A model generated the notes under the pieces. That model saw only the letters and a program-made list of their open reading frames with translations, ran no database searches and had not been told where the DNA came from. Source: Flavobacteriales bacterium UBA6969 (GTDB taxonomy: Bacteria > Bacteroidota > Bacteroidia > Flavobacteriales_D > Sanyastnellaceae). Taken from it: a DNA stretch of 38,573 nt. The number at the start of each line of letters is the position of its first letter. Position 1 is the first letter of the stretch. The position numbers and the translations under genes were made by a program. This document shows positions 23,517-30,583 of the stretch, piece by piece. Location: the NCBI GenBank assembly GCA_002448555.1, contig DJYV01000024.1, forward strand, positions 2,496 to 41,068, given 5' to 3'.

Positions 23517-25292
23517 TCAAGCCAGCAAGTCGAGGTCCAATCGCTTGCGCAATTCCTCCAGCTTTGGGTTCTTCTTCACCATCTCATCGTACCGCTCGCG
23601 GTCGTTCATGAATTCCGTGGAAGCCGTCGCGGATTCGAGCTCAGCCATTTCAATAACCAACTTCAAGGTGTCGTTTTCAAGCTGGTCAGCGAAGTATTGA
23701 TTCAGACGCAACTGGACCTCCCGAATCTGCTCCGTTTGCAATCGATTGAGCACGGTCAAGGTGATGGTGGAGTCGTTAAAACCCATGGTGGTCGCCTTGA
23801 GCGTCGTGTGGAGGTTGAACTGCCCTTCCGCCTCGACGGTCACGATGAACGCTTCCCATGCCTTTTCCACGGCCTCTGCGGTGACCGGTTGTTCTCGCAC
23901 AGCAGCGGGCTCAGCCGCCTCTGCGGGCTTCGCCACATCCATCAAGGTTGAAGGGGCGGCAATGCCAAGCGACGGAACCGCTTGCACCGTTGGCGCTTTC
24001 GGTTTTTCGCGAACCGAGGCTGGAGCTGGCGCCGGCTGGTGCGGCTCTTCGGCTTTGGGTTGCTCTGCAGCGGGCGCAGGCTTGGGCTCAGGGTCTGGTA
24101 TCGGGGCGGGCGCAGGCGGCGCGGAAGTGGCAGCGGGGACAGGATTCGCCGGAGCTTTCGGTGATGGAGCGTCGGCAGACCATGCACCGGCTTCAATGGG
24201 CGTCAGTTCAGGCTTTTTTTTTTCGGCCTCCGTGAAAGAAGCGAGCTGCATTAAGGTCAATTCGACAAGCAGCCTTTGGTGGTTACTCCCCTTGTATTGC
24301 ACGTCGGCTTGGTTGACCGCATCCAATGCTCGCACCAAGAACCGCAAGTCCACACTCGCGGACTGGGTGCTGAATTGCGCCTTGACATCGTCTGTCACTT
24401 CCATCAAGGCTACCGTGCTCGAATCCTTGCTCATAAGCAGGTTACGCAAGTGCGCCCCGAGCCCCGAAATGAAGTGGTGCGGATCGAAGCCGCGCGAAAT
24501 GATGCCATCGAGGATGAGCAGCGCTTTGGCGACTTCCGCTTCTCGGACGGCGTCGACCACATCGAAGTAGGTTTCTTGGTCGAGGACGTGCAGGTGTTCT
24601 GCAACGGTCGCGTAGTCGAGTTTCTTGCCGGCGAAGGCGACCAGCTGATCGAAAATGCTCAACGCATCGCGGAGCGCGCCATCTGCCTTAACGGCCACTA
24701 CATGCAGCGCAGCTTCTTCGGCTTCTATCCCCTCCTTCGCGCAGATGCCCTTCAGATGTTCCACCATGTCCGGCACGGTGATGCGGTGGAAGTCGAAGAT
24801 TTGGCATCGCGACAAAATGGTCGGAAGAATCTTGTGCTTTTCGGTTGTGGCGAGGATGAAGACCGCATGTGGCGGTGGTTCTTCGAGCGTCTTCAAAAAC
24901 GCATTGAAGGCCGCCTGTGAAAGCATGTGCACCTCATCGATGATGTAGACTTTGTATTGTCCTTGTTGCGGGGGGATGCGCACCTGATCCACAATCGACC
25001 GGATATCCTCGACCTTGTTGTTGGAAGCGGCATCCAGCTCGAAGACGTTGAACGCGTAATCCTCCTGGTCGTTCGCTTCAAACCCATTGATGGCACGGGC
25101 GAAAATGCGAGCCGACGTGGTCTTGCCCACGCCCCGGGGACCGCAAAAGAGGTAGGCTTGAGCTATTTGCTCTTGGTCAATGGCCTGCTTGAGGGTGCGC
25201 GTGATGCTGTCTTGCCCGACGACCGCGTCCCAGTGTTGCGGGCGGTACTTCCGTGCGGACACGGTATATTGCGGTTGTTGAGCGGCTTCCAT
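23517..25292 (-). CDS. dnaX: DNA polymerase III subunit tau (clamp loader), with possible gamma form
   Basis: The 591-residue protein loads the sliding clamp and links the polymerases. It has Walker A GPRGVGKTT at 51-59, the Walker B region IIDEVH at 117-122 and the SRC arginine-finger motif at 161-163. Domains I-III end at about 355. A Pro/Ala-rich linker (about 370-480) leads to the tau-specific C-terminal domain (about 480-591). The Cys4 zinc module that E. coli has between domains I and II is missing: INGFEANDQEDYAFNVFELD has no cysteines. A ten-adenine run at codons 357-360 marks the end of domain III and could yield a roughly 361-residue gamma product. The start is ATG at 25290-25292. 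Confidence 0.95.
   Translation of the reverse strand: MEAAQQPQYTVSARKYRPQHWDAVVGQDSITRTLKQAIDQEQIAQAYLFCGPRGVGKTTSARIFARAINGFEANDQEDYAFNVFELDAASNNKVEDIRSIVDQVRIPPQQGQYKVYIIDEVHMLSQAAFNAFLKTLEEPPPHAVFILATTEKHKILPTILSRCQIFDFHRITVPDMVEHLKGICAKEGIEAEEAALHVVAVKADGALRDALSIFDQLVAFAGKKLDYATVAEHLHVLDQETYFDVVDAVREAEVAKALLILDGIISRGFDPHHFISGLGAHLRNLLMSKDSSTVALMEVTDDVKAQFSTQSASVDLRFLVRALDAVNQADVQYKGSNHQRLLVELTLMQLASFTEAEKKKPELTPIEAGAWSADAPSPKAPANPVPAATSAPPAPAPIPDPEPKPAPAAEQPKAEEPHQPAPAPASVREKPKAPTVQAVPSLGIAAPSTLMDVAKPAEAAEPAAVREQPVTAEAVEKAWEAFIVTVEAEGQFNLHTTLKATTMGFNDSTITLTVLNRLQTEQIREVQLRLNQYFADQLENDTLKLVIEMAELESATASTEFMNDRERYDEMVKKNPKLEELRKRLDLDLLA
24203..24231 (-). other. A10 slippery run in dnaX with nearby stops in both other frames
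   Basis: On the reverse strand codons GAA AAA AAA AAG contain ten A's (24214-24223). Shifting by -1, or inserting one A, gives AAA GCC TGA with the stop at 24208-24210. Shifting by +1, or losing one A, gives AGC CTG AAC TGA with the stop at 24203-24205. A GGAGG lies at 24227-24231, 7 nt before the A-AAA-AAG heptamer. A 9-bp stem with one bulge (24180-24189 with 24159-24167) begins 23 nt downstream of the heptamer, further than usual for ribosomal frameshifting. Confidence 0.6.
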
Positions 25293-25367
25293 TGGTCATG
25301 CGAATATCGCACGCATTCGAATGCATCGCCAAACCGCTTTATGAACAGGTTTCCCACGGACAAACCC

Positions 25368-25398
25368 TTGGTTTTTAAGGTTCTTCTCTGTACTTTTG
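25368..25398 (+). promoter_or_regulatory. Predicted rpsF-rpsR-rplI promoter
   Basis: TTG at 25368-25370 is followed by a 20-nt spacer and TACTTTTG (25391-25398), an exact TAnnTTTG match. It lies in the divergent dnaX-rpsF gap, 26 nt before the rpsF ATG. Confidence 0.72.
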
Positions 25399-25424
25399 CC
25401 CCCCATTAATTAAATCCGTTCTAC

Positions 25425-25793
25425 ATGAACCGTTACGAAACTGTTTTCATCATGACTCCCGTGCTATCTGCCGAGCAGGTAGCGGAAACAGTAGAGAAGT
25501 ACAAGGCGTTTCTCAAAGAGCACAAAGGAACTATTGTGCACGAGGAAGCCTGGGGATTGCGGAAGCTGGCTTATCCCATCCAGAAAAAATCAACTGGTTT
25601 CTACCAGTTGCTGGAGTTTGAAGCCGATGCATCTGTTGTCCTGCCCTTCGAAACTGAATTCCGTCGGGACGAGCGCGTCATTCGCTTTTTGACTACGCGA
25701 ATGGACAAGTACCACGTTGCCTACGCTGAATCGCGTCGCAACAAATCCAAGGAGGCTCCTGCCCCCGCTCCCGAAACCACCGAAGAGGCTTAA
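25425..25793 (+). CDS. rpsF: Small ribosomal subunit protein bS6
   Basis: The 122-residue protein has the bS6 pattern MNRYETVFIMTPVLSAEQVA, AWGLRKLAYPIQKKSTGFY and RRDERVIRFLTTRMDKYHV. After the globular domain comes a tail rich in Ala, Pro and Glu (residues 105-122), longer than in short bS6 forms. bS6 pairs with bS18 on the 30S platform; both, with bS21, are reported to shield the anti-Shine-Dalgarno tail in Flavobacterium. It is first in an rpsF-rpsR-rplI operon, with a 19-bp gap to rpsR. Confidence 0.97.
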   Translation: MNRYETVFIMTPVLSAEQVAETVEKYKAFLKEHKGTIVHEEAWGLRKLAYPIQKKSTGFYQLLEFEADASVVLPFETEFRRDERVIRFLTTRMDKYHVAYAESRRNKSKEAPAPAPETTEEA

Positions 25794-25812
25794 TTCTTAA
25801 AACGACACTACC

Positions 25813-26076
25813 ATGGCTGACAAGAACGTACGTTACCTGAACCCCATCAGCATTGACACGCAAAAGGAGAAGTACTGTCGCTTCAAGAAGAAGGGCATCA
25901 AGTACATCGACTACAAAGACGCGGACTTCCTGCTGATGTTGTGCAACGAGCAAGGCAAGATTTTGCCCCGCCGATTGACTGGAACTTCATTGAAGTACCA
26001 GCGCAAGGCGTCTCAAGCAATTAAAAAAGCACGCCACCTGGCCTTGATGCCTTACGTGGCGGACAACCTCCGATAA
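25813..26076 (+). CDS. rpsR: Small ribosomal subunit protein bS18
   Basis: The 87-residue basic protein contains the bS18 hallmarks YCRFKKKGIKYIDYKDADFL and ILPRRLTGTSLKYQRKASQA, with a C-terminal RHLALMPYV. It binds bS6 and 16S rRNA on the platform of the small subunit. It lies between rpsF and rplI with short gaps of 19 and 12 bp. The usual length and motifs leave no doubt about the start. Confidence 0.97.
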   Translation: MADKNVRYLNPISIDTQKEKYCRFKKKGIKYIDYKDADFLLMLCNEQGKILPRRLTGTSLKYQRKASQAIKKARHLALMPYVADNLR

Positions 26077-26088
26077 TCCTCAACGATC

Positions 26089-26535
26089 ATGGAAATTATT
26101 CTCAAGCAAGACGTCGATCGACTCGGCAGCAAGCACGATACCGTGACCGTGAAGAGCGGATACGCCCGCAACTTCCTCATCCCCCAGGGCATGGCGATAG
26201 CGGCGACACCATCCGCCAAGAAGGTGGTTGCAGAGGTGACCAAGCAGCAAGCGCACAAAGCCGCGAAAGCGATGGAAGAAGCGCAGGCATTGGTCACCAA
26301 GCTCGAAGGCTTGTCGCTTAAGATTGGAGCGAAGGCTGGTGAGAGCGGAAAGATTTTTGGTTCTGTCAACTCCATTCAAATCGCGGAAGCCATCCAGGCA
26401 GCCGGATACGACGTGGAGCGCAAGACGATCAACATCGCAGAAGACAGCATCAAGGAACTCGGCGAATACGAAGCAGTTGTAAAGCTGCACAAAGAAGTCA
26501 CGGCCACCGTGAAATTCGAAGTCGTCGCCGACTGA
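26089..26535 (+). CDS. rplI: Large ribosomal subunit protein bL9
   Basis: The 148-residue protein starts MEIILKQDVDRLGSKHDTV and has the bL9 N-terminal domain with SGYARNFLIPQGMA. A long connecting helix (VAEVTKQQAHKAAKAMEEA) leads to the C-terminal domain (KIFGSVNSIQIAEAIQAAGY). bL9 lies at the base of the L1 stalk and helps keep reading frame and ribosome spacing. It is the last gene of the ribosomal protein operon and is followed by a strong terminator. Confidence 0.97.
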   Translation: MEIILKQDVDRLGSKHDTVTVKSGYARNFLIPQGMAIAATPSAKKVVAEVTKQQAHKAAKAMEEAQALVTKLEGLSLKIGAKAGESGKIFGSVNSIQIAEAIQAAGYDVERKTINIAEDSIKELGEYEAVVKLHKEVTATVKFEVVAD

Positions 26536-26553
26536 TTCTGCAGTATTGAAAGG

Positions 26554-26583
26554 AAAAGCCAGGCCCTGGGTCTGGCTTTTTTT
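26554..26583 (+). terminator. Intrinsic terminator after rplI
   Basis: AAAAGCCAG (26554-26562) is a perfect inverted repeat of CTGGCTTTT (26572-26580), with an inner CCC/GGG match, and the hairpin ends in a seven-T run (26577-26583). It lies 18 bp after the rplI stop, so transcription of uvrB needs its own promoter. Confidence 0.9.
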
Positions 26584-26619
26584 GTACCCGACCGTTTCCC
26601 CTCGGCTGCCGCCCCGCCC

Positions 26620-26627
26620 TACCTTTG
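26620..26627 (+). promoter_or_regulatory. Predicted uvrB -7 promoter element
   Basis: TACCTTTG is an exact TAnnTTTG match, 6 nt before the uvrB ATG at 26634. The -33 side is weak; a TTT at 26595-26597 is 22 nt upstream. If used, the transcript would begin at or within a base or two of the start codon. Confidence 0.5.
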
Positions 26628-26633
26628 TTTCAG

Positions 26634-28655
26634 ATGAAGTTCGACCTCAAAAGTGAATACCAGCCGGCCGGCGATCAGCCCCAGGCCATCGCAGAATTGG
26701 TGGAGGGGGTCAACAACGGAACCCAAGCGCAAACCCTCCTCGGGGTCACGGGGTCCGGCAAGACCTTCACGATGGCCAACGTCATCGCAGAGACCGGACG
26801 GCCCACCTTGGTCCTGAGCCACAACAAGACCCTCGCCGCTCAGCTTTACAGCGAGTTCAAGGAGTTCTTCCCCAACAACCTCGTGGAGTACTTCGTCAGC
26901 TACTACGACTACTATCAGCCCGAGGCGTACATCCCCACGACCAACACCTACATCGAGAAAGACCTCGCCATCAACGAGGAAATCGAAAAGCTCCGACTGA
27001 GCACCACCTCGGCTCTGCTCAGCGGCCGACGCGACGTTATCGTCGTGGCCTCCATCAGCTGCATCTATGGCATCGGCAACCCAGTGGAATTTCACAAGAG
27101 CGTGATTCCGTTGAAGGTGGGACAGAAATGGGGCCGCAACGCCTTCCTCCACACACTAGTGAGCGGGCTGTACAGCCGCACGCGTGCGGAGTTCAAGCGC
27201 GGAACCTTCCGGGTCCAAGGCGATACCGTTGACATTTTCCTCGCCTACGCCGACCATGCGTTGCGTGTGCATTTTTGGGGCGATGAGATTGAGCAATTGG
27301 AAACCATTGATCCGGAATCGGGGTCGCGGCTGCACGGGTTTGACGACATCATCATTTACCCAGCTAACCTGTTTGTCTCCAGCAAATCCACCACCGATCA
27401 AGCCGTGTGGGAAATCCAGCAGGACCTCGAAAAGCAAAAGGAATTCTTCACCGAACAAGCCAAATACCTCGAAGCCAAGCGCCTCGAGGAACGCACGCTG
27501 TACGACCTGGAGATGATCAAGGAAATCGGCTTCTGCAACGGCATCGAGAATTACAGCCGCTACTTCGACAGGCGACAGCCCGGTGAACGCCCGTTCTGTC
27601 TGCTCGACTACTTCGCCGATGACTTCTTGCTCGTCGTTGATGAGAGCCACGTGACGGTGCCGCAAATCGGTGCGATGTTCGGCGGGGACCGTTCGCGCAA
27701 GACCTCGTTGGTGGAATACGGATTTCGCTTGCCATCTGCCTTGGACAACCGCCCACTGAAGGCGAATGAATTCGACACCATCACCAACCAAGTCGTCTAC
27801 GTCTCCGCCACGCCGGCGGATTACGAACTGGAGCAGTCCGAGGGCATCATTGTCGAACAGGTCATCCGCCCCACCGGCTTGCTCGACCCACCGATTGATG
27901 TGCGGCCCTGCACCCACCAGGTCGACGACCTGATCGGCGAGATACGCACCACCATCGAGCAAGGCGACCGCGTGTTGGTCACCACCCTGACCAAGCGCAT
28001 GGCCGAAGAGCTCACCAAGTACCTCGACCGACTCAACATCCCCGCTCGGTACATCCACTCTGATGTGAAGACATTGGACCGCGTCGAAATCATCCGCGAA
28101 CTGCGGGACGGCGTGTTTGATGTGCTGGTCGGAGTGAATCTATTGCGGGAGGGCTTGGATATCCCCGAAGTTTCGTTGGTCGCCATCATGGACGCCGACA
28201 AAGAAGGCTTCCTGCGCTCCGACCGTTCCCTGACCCAAACAGCGGGACGAGCTGCGCGGAATGTCAACGGCCGCGTCATTATGTACGCCGACTCCATTAC
28301 GGAATCCATGGCGCGCACCATCGACGAGACGCAGCGGCGGCGCAAAAAGCAAGAAGCTTTCAATGCGGAGCACGGGATTGAACCGCAGCAAATCCGCAAG
28401 CAGAAGAAGACCATCTTCGAGCAGAGCCCGCAAGTGGATGACCGCCCACGGCACATTGCAGCCGAACCCGCACCGGCACCAACCGATCCGGTGTGGGAGA
28501 CCATGACCGACGAGGCCCTCGAAAAGTCCACCTTGCACACCAAGCAGCGCATGGAGGCAGCGGCAAAAGAATTGGACTTCATGGAAGCAGCACGCCTCCG
28601 AGATGAGTACTTTGCCTTGAAGGAAATCATGGATAAGCGAAAAGCCGCGCAATGA
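26634..28655 (+). CDS. uvrB: UvrABC excision nuclease subunit B
   Basis: UvrB is the damage-verifying helicase-like subunit of nucleotide excision repair. The 673-residue protein has Walker A GVTGSGKT at 37-44 and the beta-hairpin region YDYYQPEAYIPTTNTYIEKD that inserts into the DNA. Further along are the DESH motif VDESHVTVPQIG, YVSATPADYELEQ, and helicase motifs V-VI (GVNLLREGLDIPEVSLV, QTAGRAARNVNGRVI). It ends in a UVR domain (MEAAAKELDFMEAARLRDEY) that contacts UvrC. The ATG at 26634 replaces a TTG three codons upstream because homologues start at MKFDLKS. It overlaps the next gene by four bases (ATGA). Confidence 0.97.
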   Translation: MKFDLKSEYQPAGDQPQAIAELVEGVNNGTQAQTLLGVTGSGKTFTMANVIAETGRPTLVLSHNKTLAAQLYSEFKEFFPNNLVEYFVSYYDYYQPEAYIPTTNTYIEKDLAINEEIEKLRLSTTSALLSGRRDVIVVASISCIYGIGNPVEFHKSVIPLKVGQKWGRNAFLHTLVSGLYSRTRAEFKRGTFRVQGDTVDIFLAYADHALRVHFWGDEIEQLETIDPESGSRLHGFDDIIIYPANLFVSSKSTTDQAVWEIQQDLEKQKEFFTEQAKYLEAKRLEERTLYDLEMIKEIGFCNGIENYSRYFDRRQPGERPFCLLDYFADDFLLVVDESHVTVPQIGAMFGGDRSRKTSLVEYGFRLPSALDNRPLKANEFDTITNQVVYVSATPADYELEQSEGIIVEQVIRPTGLLDPPIDVRPCTHQVDDLIGEIRTTIEQGDRVLVTTLTKRMAEELTKYLDRLNIPARYIHSDVKTLDRVEIIRELRDGVFDVLVGVNLLREGLDIPEVSLVAIMDADKEGFLRSDRSLTQTAGRAARNVNGRVIMYADSITESMARTIDETQRRRKKQEAFNAEHGIEPQQIRKQKKTIFEQSPQVDDRPRHIAAEPAPAPTDPVWETMTDEALEKSTLHTKQRMEAAAKELDFMEAARLRDEYFALKEIMDKRKAAQ

Positions 28656-29170
28656 CACCGAACCGACTCACCCCTGATACCTTTCGCGACGCACCTAAAA
28701 CGCAGGTGCGCGTCGTGCTGGAGAACATCCGTTCGGGCTTGAATGTGGGGGCGTTCTTTCGCACCGGGGACTCCTTCCGCATTGACGGCATCGACTTGTG
28801 CGGGTACACCGCGCATCCACCGCAACGCGACATCCTCAAAAGCGCGCTCGGCTCCACTGAACACGTCGCGTGGACGGCGCACGAAAACGCATTGGATGCC
28901 ATCGCCGGGCTGCGGGAGCAAGGATTTGCCATCGCTGCCATTGAGCAGACCGTGAACAGCACCTCCCTCCAAGATTGGCACCCCGAACCCGGCAGCAAAT
29001 GGGCCTTCATTTTTGGCAATGAAGTGCGCGGGGTTGAGGCCGACACGGTGGACGCCTGCGATGTGGCGTTAGAAATACCGCAATTCGGCGTCAAGCAGAG
29101 CCTGAACGTGAGCGTTTGCGGCGGCATCGTGTTGTGGGACGCCGCTCAGAAAATCGGTCTGCCCACGTAA
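28652..29170 (+). CDS. SpoU/TrmH-family RNA 2'-O-methyltransferase
   Basis: The 172-residue protein has the three SPOUT motifs: motif 1 VVLENIRSGLNVGAFFRTGD with the conserved Asn and Arg, motif 2 FIFGNEVRGV, and motif 3 EIPQFGVKQSLNVSVCGGIV, which forms the knot that binds S-adenosylmethionine. No N-terminal rRNA-binding extension is present, so a tRNA target is more likely than 23S rRNA, but this is inference. Its ATG overlaps the uvrB stop (28652-28655), implying coupled translation. Its TAA ends at 29170, directly against the TGA of the convergent peptidase. Confidence 0.92.
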   Translation: MTPNRLTPDTFRDAPKTQVRVVLENIRSGLNVGAFFRTGDSFRIDGIDLCGYTAHPPQRDILKSALGSTEHVAWTAHENALDAIAGLREQGFAIAAIEQTVNSTSLQDWHPEPGSKWAFIFGNEVRGVEADTVDACDVALEIPQFGVKQSLNVSVCGGIVLWDAAQKIGLPT

Positions 29171-30496
29171 TCAATCGGCGAGGCTGCCGGTTACCGGCAT
29201 GCCCAACCACCGTTCCAAGTTTGCTTTTACTTCGTCTTGCTGCTCATCCGTCATGTTGCGGATGCGCGCGGTGCCGTGGCTTTGGTCTTCCAAGAAATAG
29301 TACAATGCGTCCCGTGCTTCGTTGGGCGGCATGGCGGTGGCACTCCAGGTGTCCAACGCGCCGTTGATGTAGATAAAGGCATCCCCGTTGGCCTGCACCC
29401 AGTCGTAAACGTTTTGGGCCAGCTCGCCCCCGTCGTACGGCACCTCCATGCGCTCGGGCGTGAAGATGGCTGATGGGTGTGGTGACATGGGCAACGCCCT
29501 CAGCAGACCTTCTAAGGCTTCCGTTTCATAGCTATAGTATCCGTACTCCACCGCACATTGGTAGTAATGCGAGGCGTAGTCTTCCATGCCATCGTCCGAG
29601 AAGAAGGACAGTCCGCTCACGTCGAGAAAATGATCCAAGACTTCATCAAGCGGGCCGTCCGCATCTGGAATGGCATCGCAATCCGCCCCCCATTGCCAAA
29701 ACGAGAACGGATACTCCAACACCGCATACTCAAACGCCTCCTCGACGGATAAGTAGTTGAACCGCAATTCTTGCCCCTTGGCGTGCCAACGCAAGCGCAA
29801 CAGGCTCTCATCGTAATCGGTCAAGATGCGCCGTTGGATGGCTTCAATGTTCTTTCGGCATTTGCGCGAGCCCACGCTGTTGAGGAAGGCGTAGATCCGT
29901 TCGTCCTCCAGCGCCAAGTTCACGGGCGCCACGTACGGCACGCTCGCTGCGACATCTTCCGGGAAAAAGTACCGGTAGAAAATGGTCGTCTGTCCTCCTT
30001 TGCTGATGCCGGAAGCCACCCAAGGTCCTGTGAAATATTCACCGAGCACTGTGCGGATGCGGTGCAAGTCCTGCGCGGCCTGCGTGATGTTCAAGTACGC
30101 ATAGTCCATCGAATCGGGCACGCTTTCTCCGTAATACCGGTGCTCAACGATGACCTGATTGGCTCCAATTGACGTCGCCAGTTCACTCGGGTAATTGATG
30201 CTGCGATCGTACCCTTCTGTCACCAGGACCGTTGGACGGGCGGGATCCATTTCCGTTACGTACACGCGCTGGTAAAAACTCCCTGCCTCCGGATTGGAGT
30301 GGTCCAAGGGCTGTTCGAACTGCAGCGCCCACGCTGTTTCGGAAGGAGCCCACGGGGCGGCCATTGGTTCAAACCGAATGCCGGGCATATCAAACAAAAA
30401 CGCTTCGCAGGAGCGTCCTTCATCTTGCGTCCACGAGGTGAACGGAATGGCGACAACCATCGCAGTAAGCACCATCCATCGAGCCGCTTGAATCAT
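29171..30496 (-). CDS. Secreted S37-like serine peptidase (tripeptidyl aminopeptidase type)
   Basis: The 441-residue protein has a signal-peptide-like start (MVLTAMVVAIPFTSWTQ). An alpha/beta-hydrolase core follows: LVTEGYDRSINYP, VIVEHRYYGESVPDS, and the nucleophile elbow SGISKGGQ with Ser165. The likely acid is in INGALDTWSA and the His in DQSHGTAR. The sequence around EGYDRS and EHRYYGES resembles PS-10/S37 peptidases of Streptomyces; the related S28 family is the alternative. It would trim peptides in the periplasm or outside. A candidate promoter, TTG-N20-TACCTTGA, ends 4 bp before its ATG. Confidence 0.75.
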   Translation of the reverse strand: MIQAARWMVLTAMVVAIPFTSWTQDEGRSCEAFLFDMPGIRFEPMAAPWAPSETAWALQFEQPLDHSNPEAGSFYQRVYVTEMDPARPTVLVTEGYDRSINYPSELATSIGANQVIVEHRYYGESVPDSMDYAYLNITQAAQDLHRIRTVLGEYFTGPWVASGISKGGQTTIFYRYFFPEDVAASVPYVAPVNLALEDERIYAFLNSVGSRKCRKNIEAIQRRILTDYDESLLRLRWHAKGQELRFNYLSVEEAFEYAVLEYPFSFWQWGADCDAIPDADGPLDEVLDHFLDVSGLSFFSDDGMEDYASHYYQCAVEYGYYSYETEALEGLLRALPMSPHPSAIFTPERMEVPYDGGELAQNVYDWVQANGDAFIYINGALDTWSATAMPPNEARDALYYFLEDQSHGTARIRNMTDEQQDEVKANLERWLGMPVTGSLAD

Positions 30497-30532
30497 GGAG
30501 TCAAGGTACCTTACTCCGACCGGCCCTGCAAT

Positions 30533-30563
30533 AAAAAAGCCCCAGCGGTGTGCCGGGGCTTTT
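30533..30563 (-). terminator. Intrinsic terminator after the TPR lipoprotein gene
   Basis: AAAAGCCCC (30535-30543) and GGGGCTTTT (30555-30563) form a 9-bp stem with an inner GC pair. On the reverse strand it runs into CTTTTTTATTG, a T-run, 20 bp past the gene's stop. It separates this gene from the peptidase gene. Confidence 0.88.
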
Positions 30564-30583
30564 CAAATTCGTTTCAGGAGTCC

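Noticed and set aside
24214..24223. The A10 run as a sequencing or assembly error
   Set aside because: The frame is intact on both sides with ten A's, so there is no frameshift to explain; an error would break the tau frame.
27156..28058. A 300-residue frame on the minus strand within uvrB, and similar long antisense frames in the PNGase F-like gene (16924-17928) and menD (37366-38325)
   Set aside because: All overlap unambiguous genes; none shows a known motif or a start signal.
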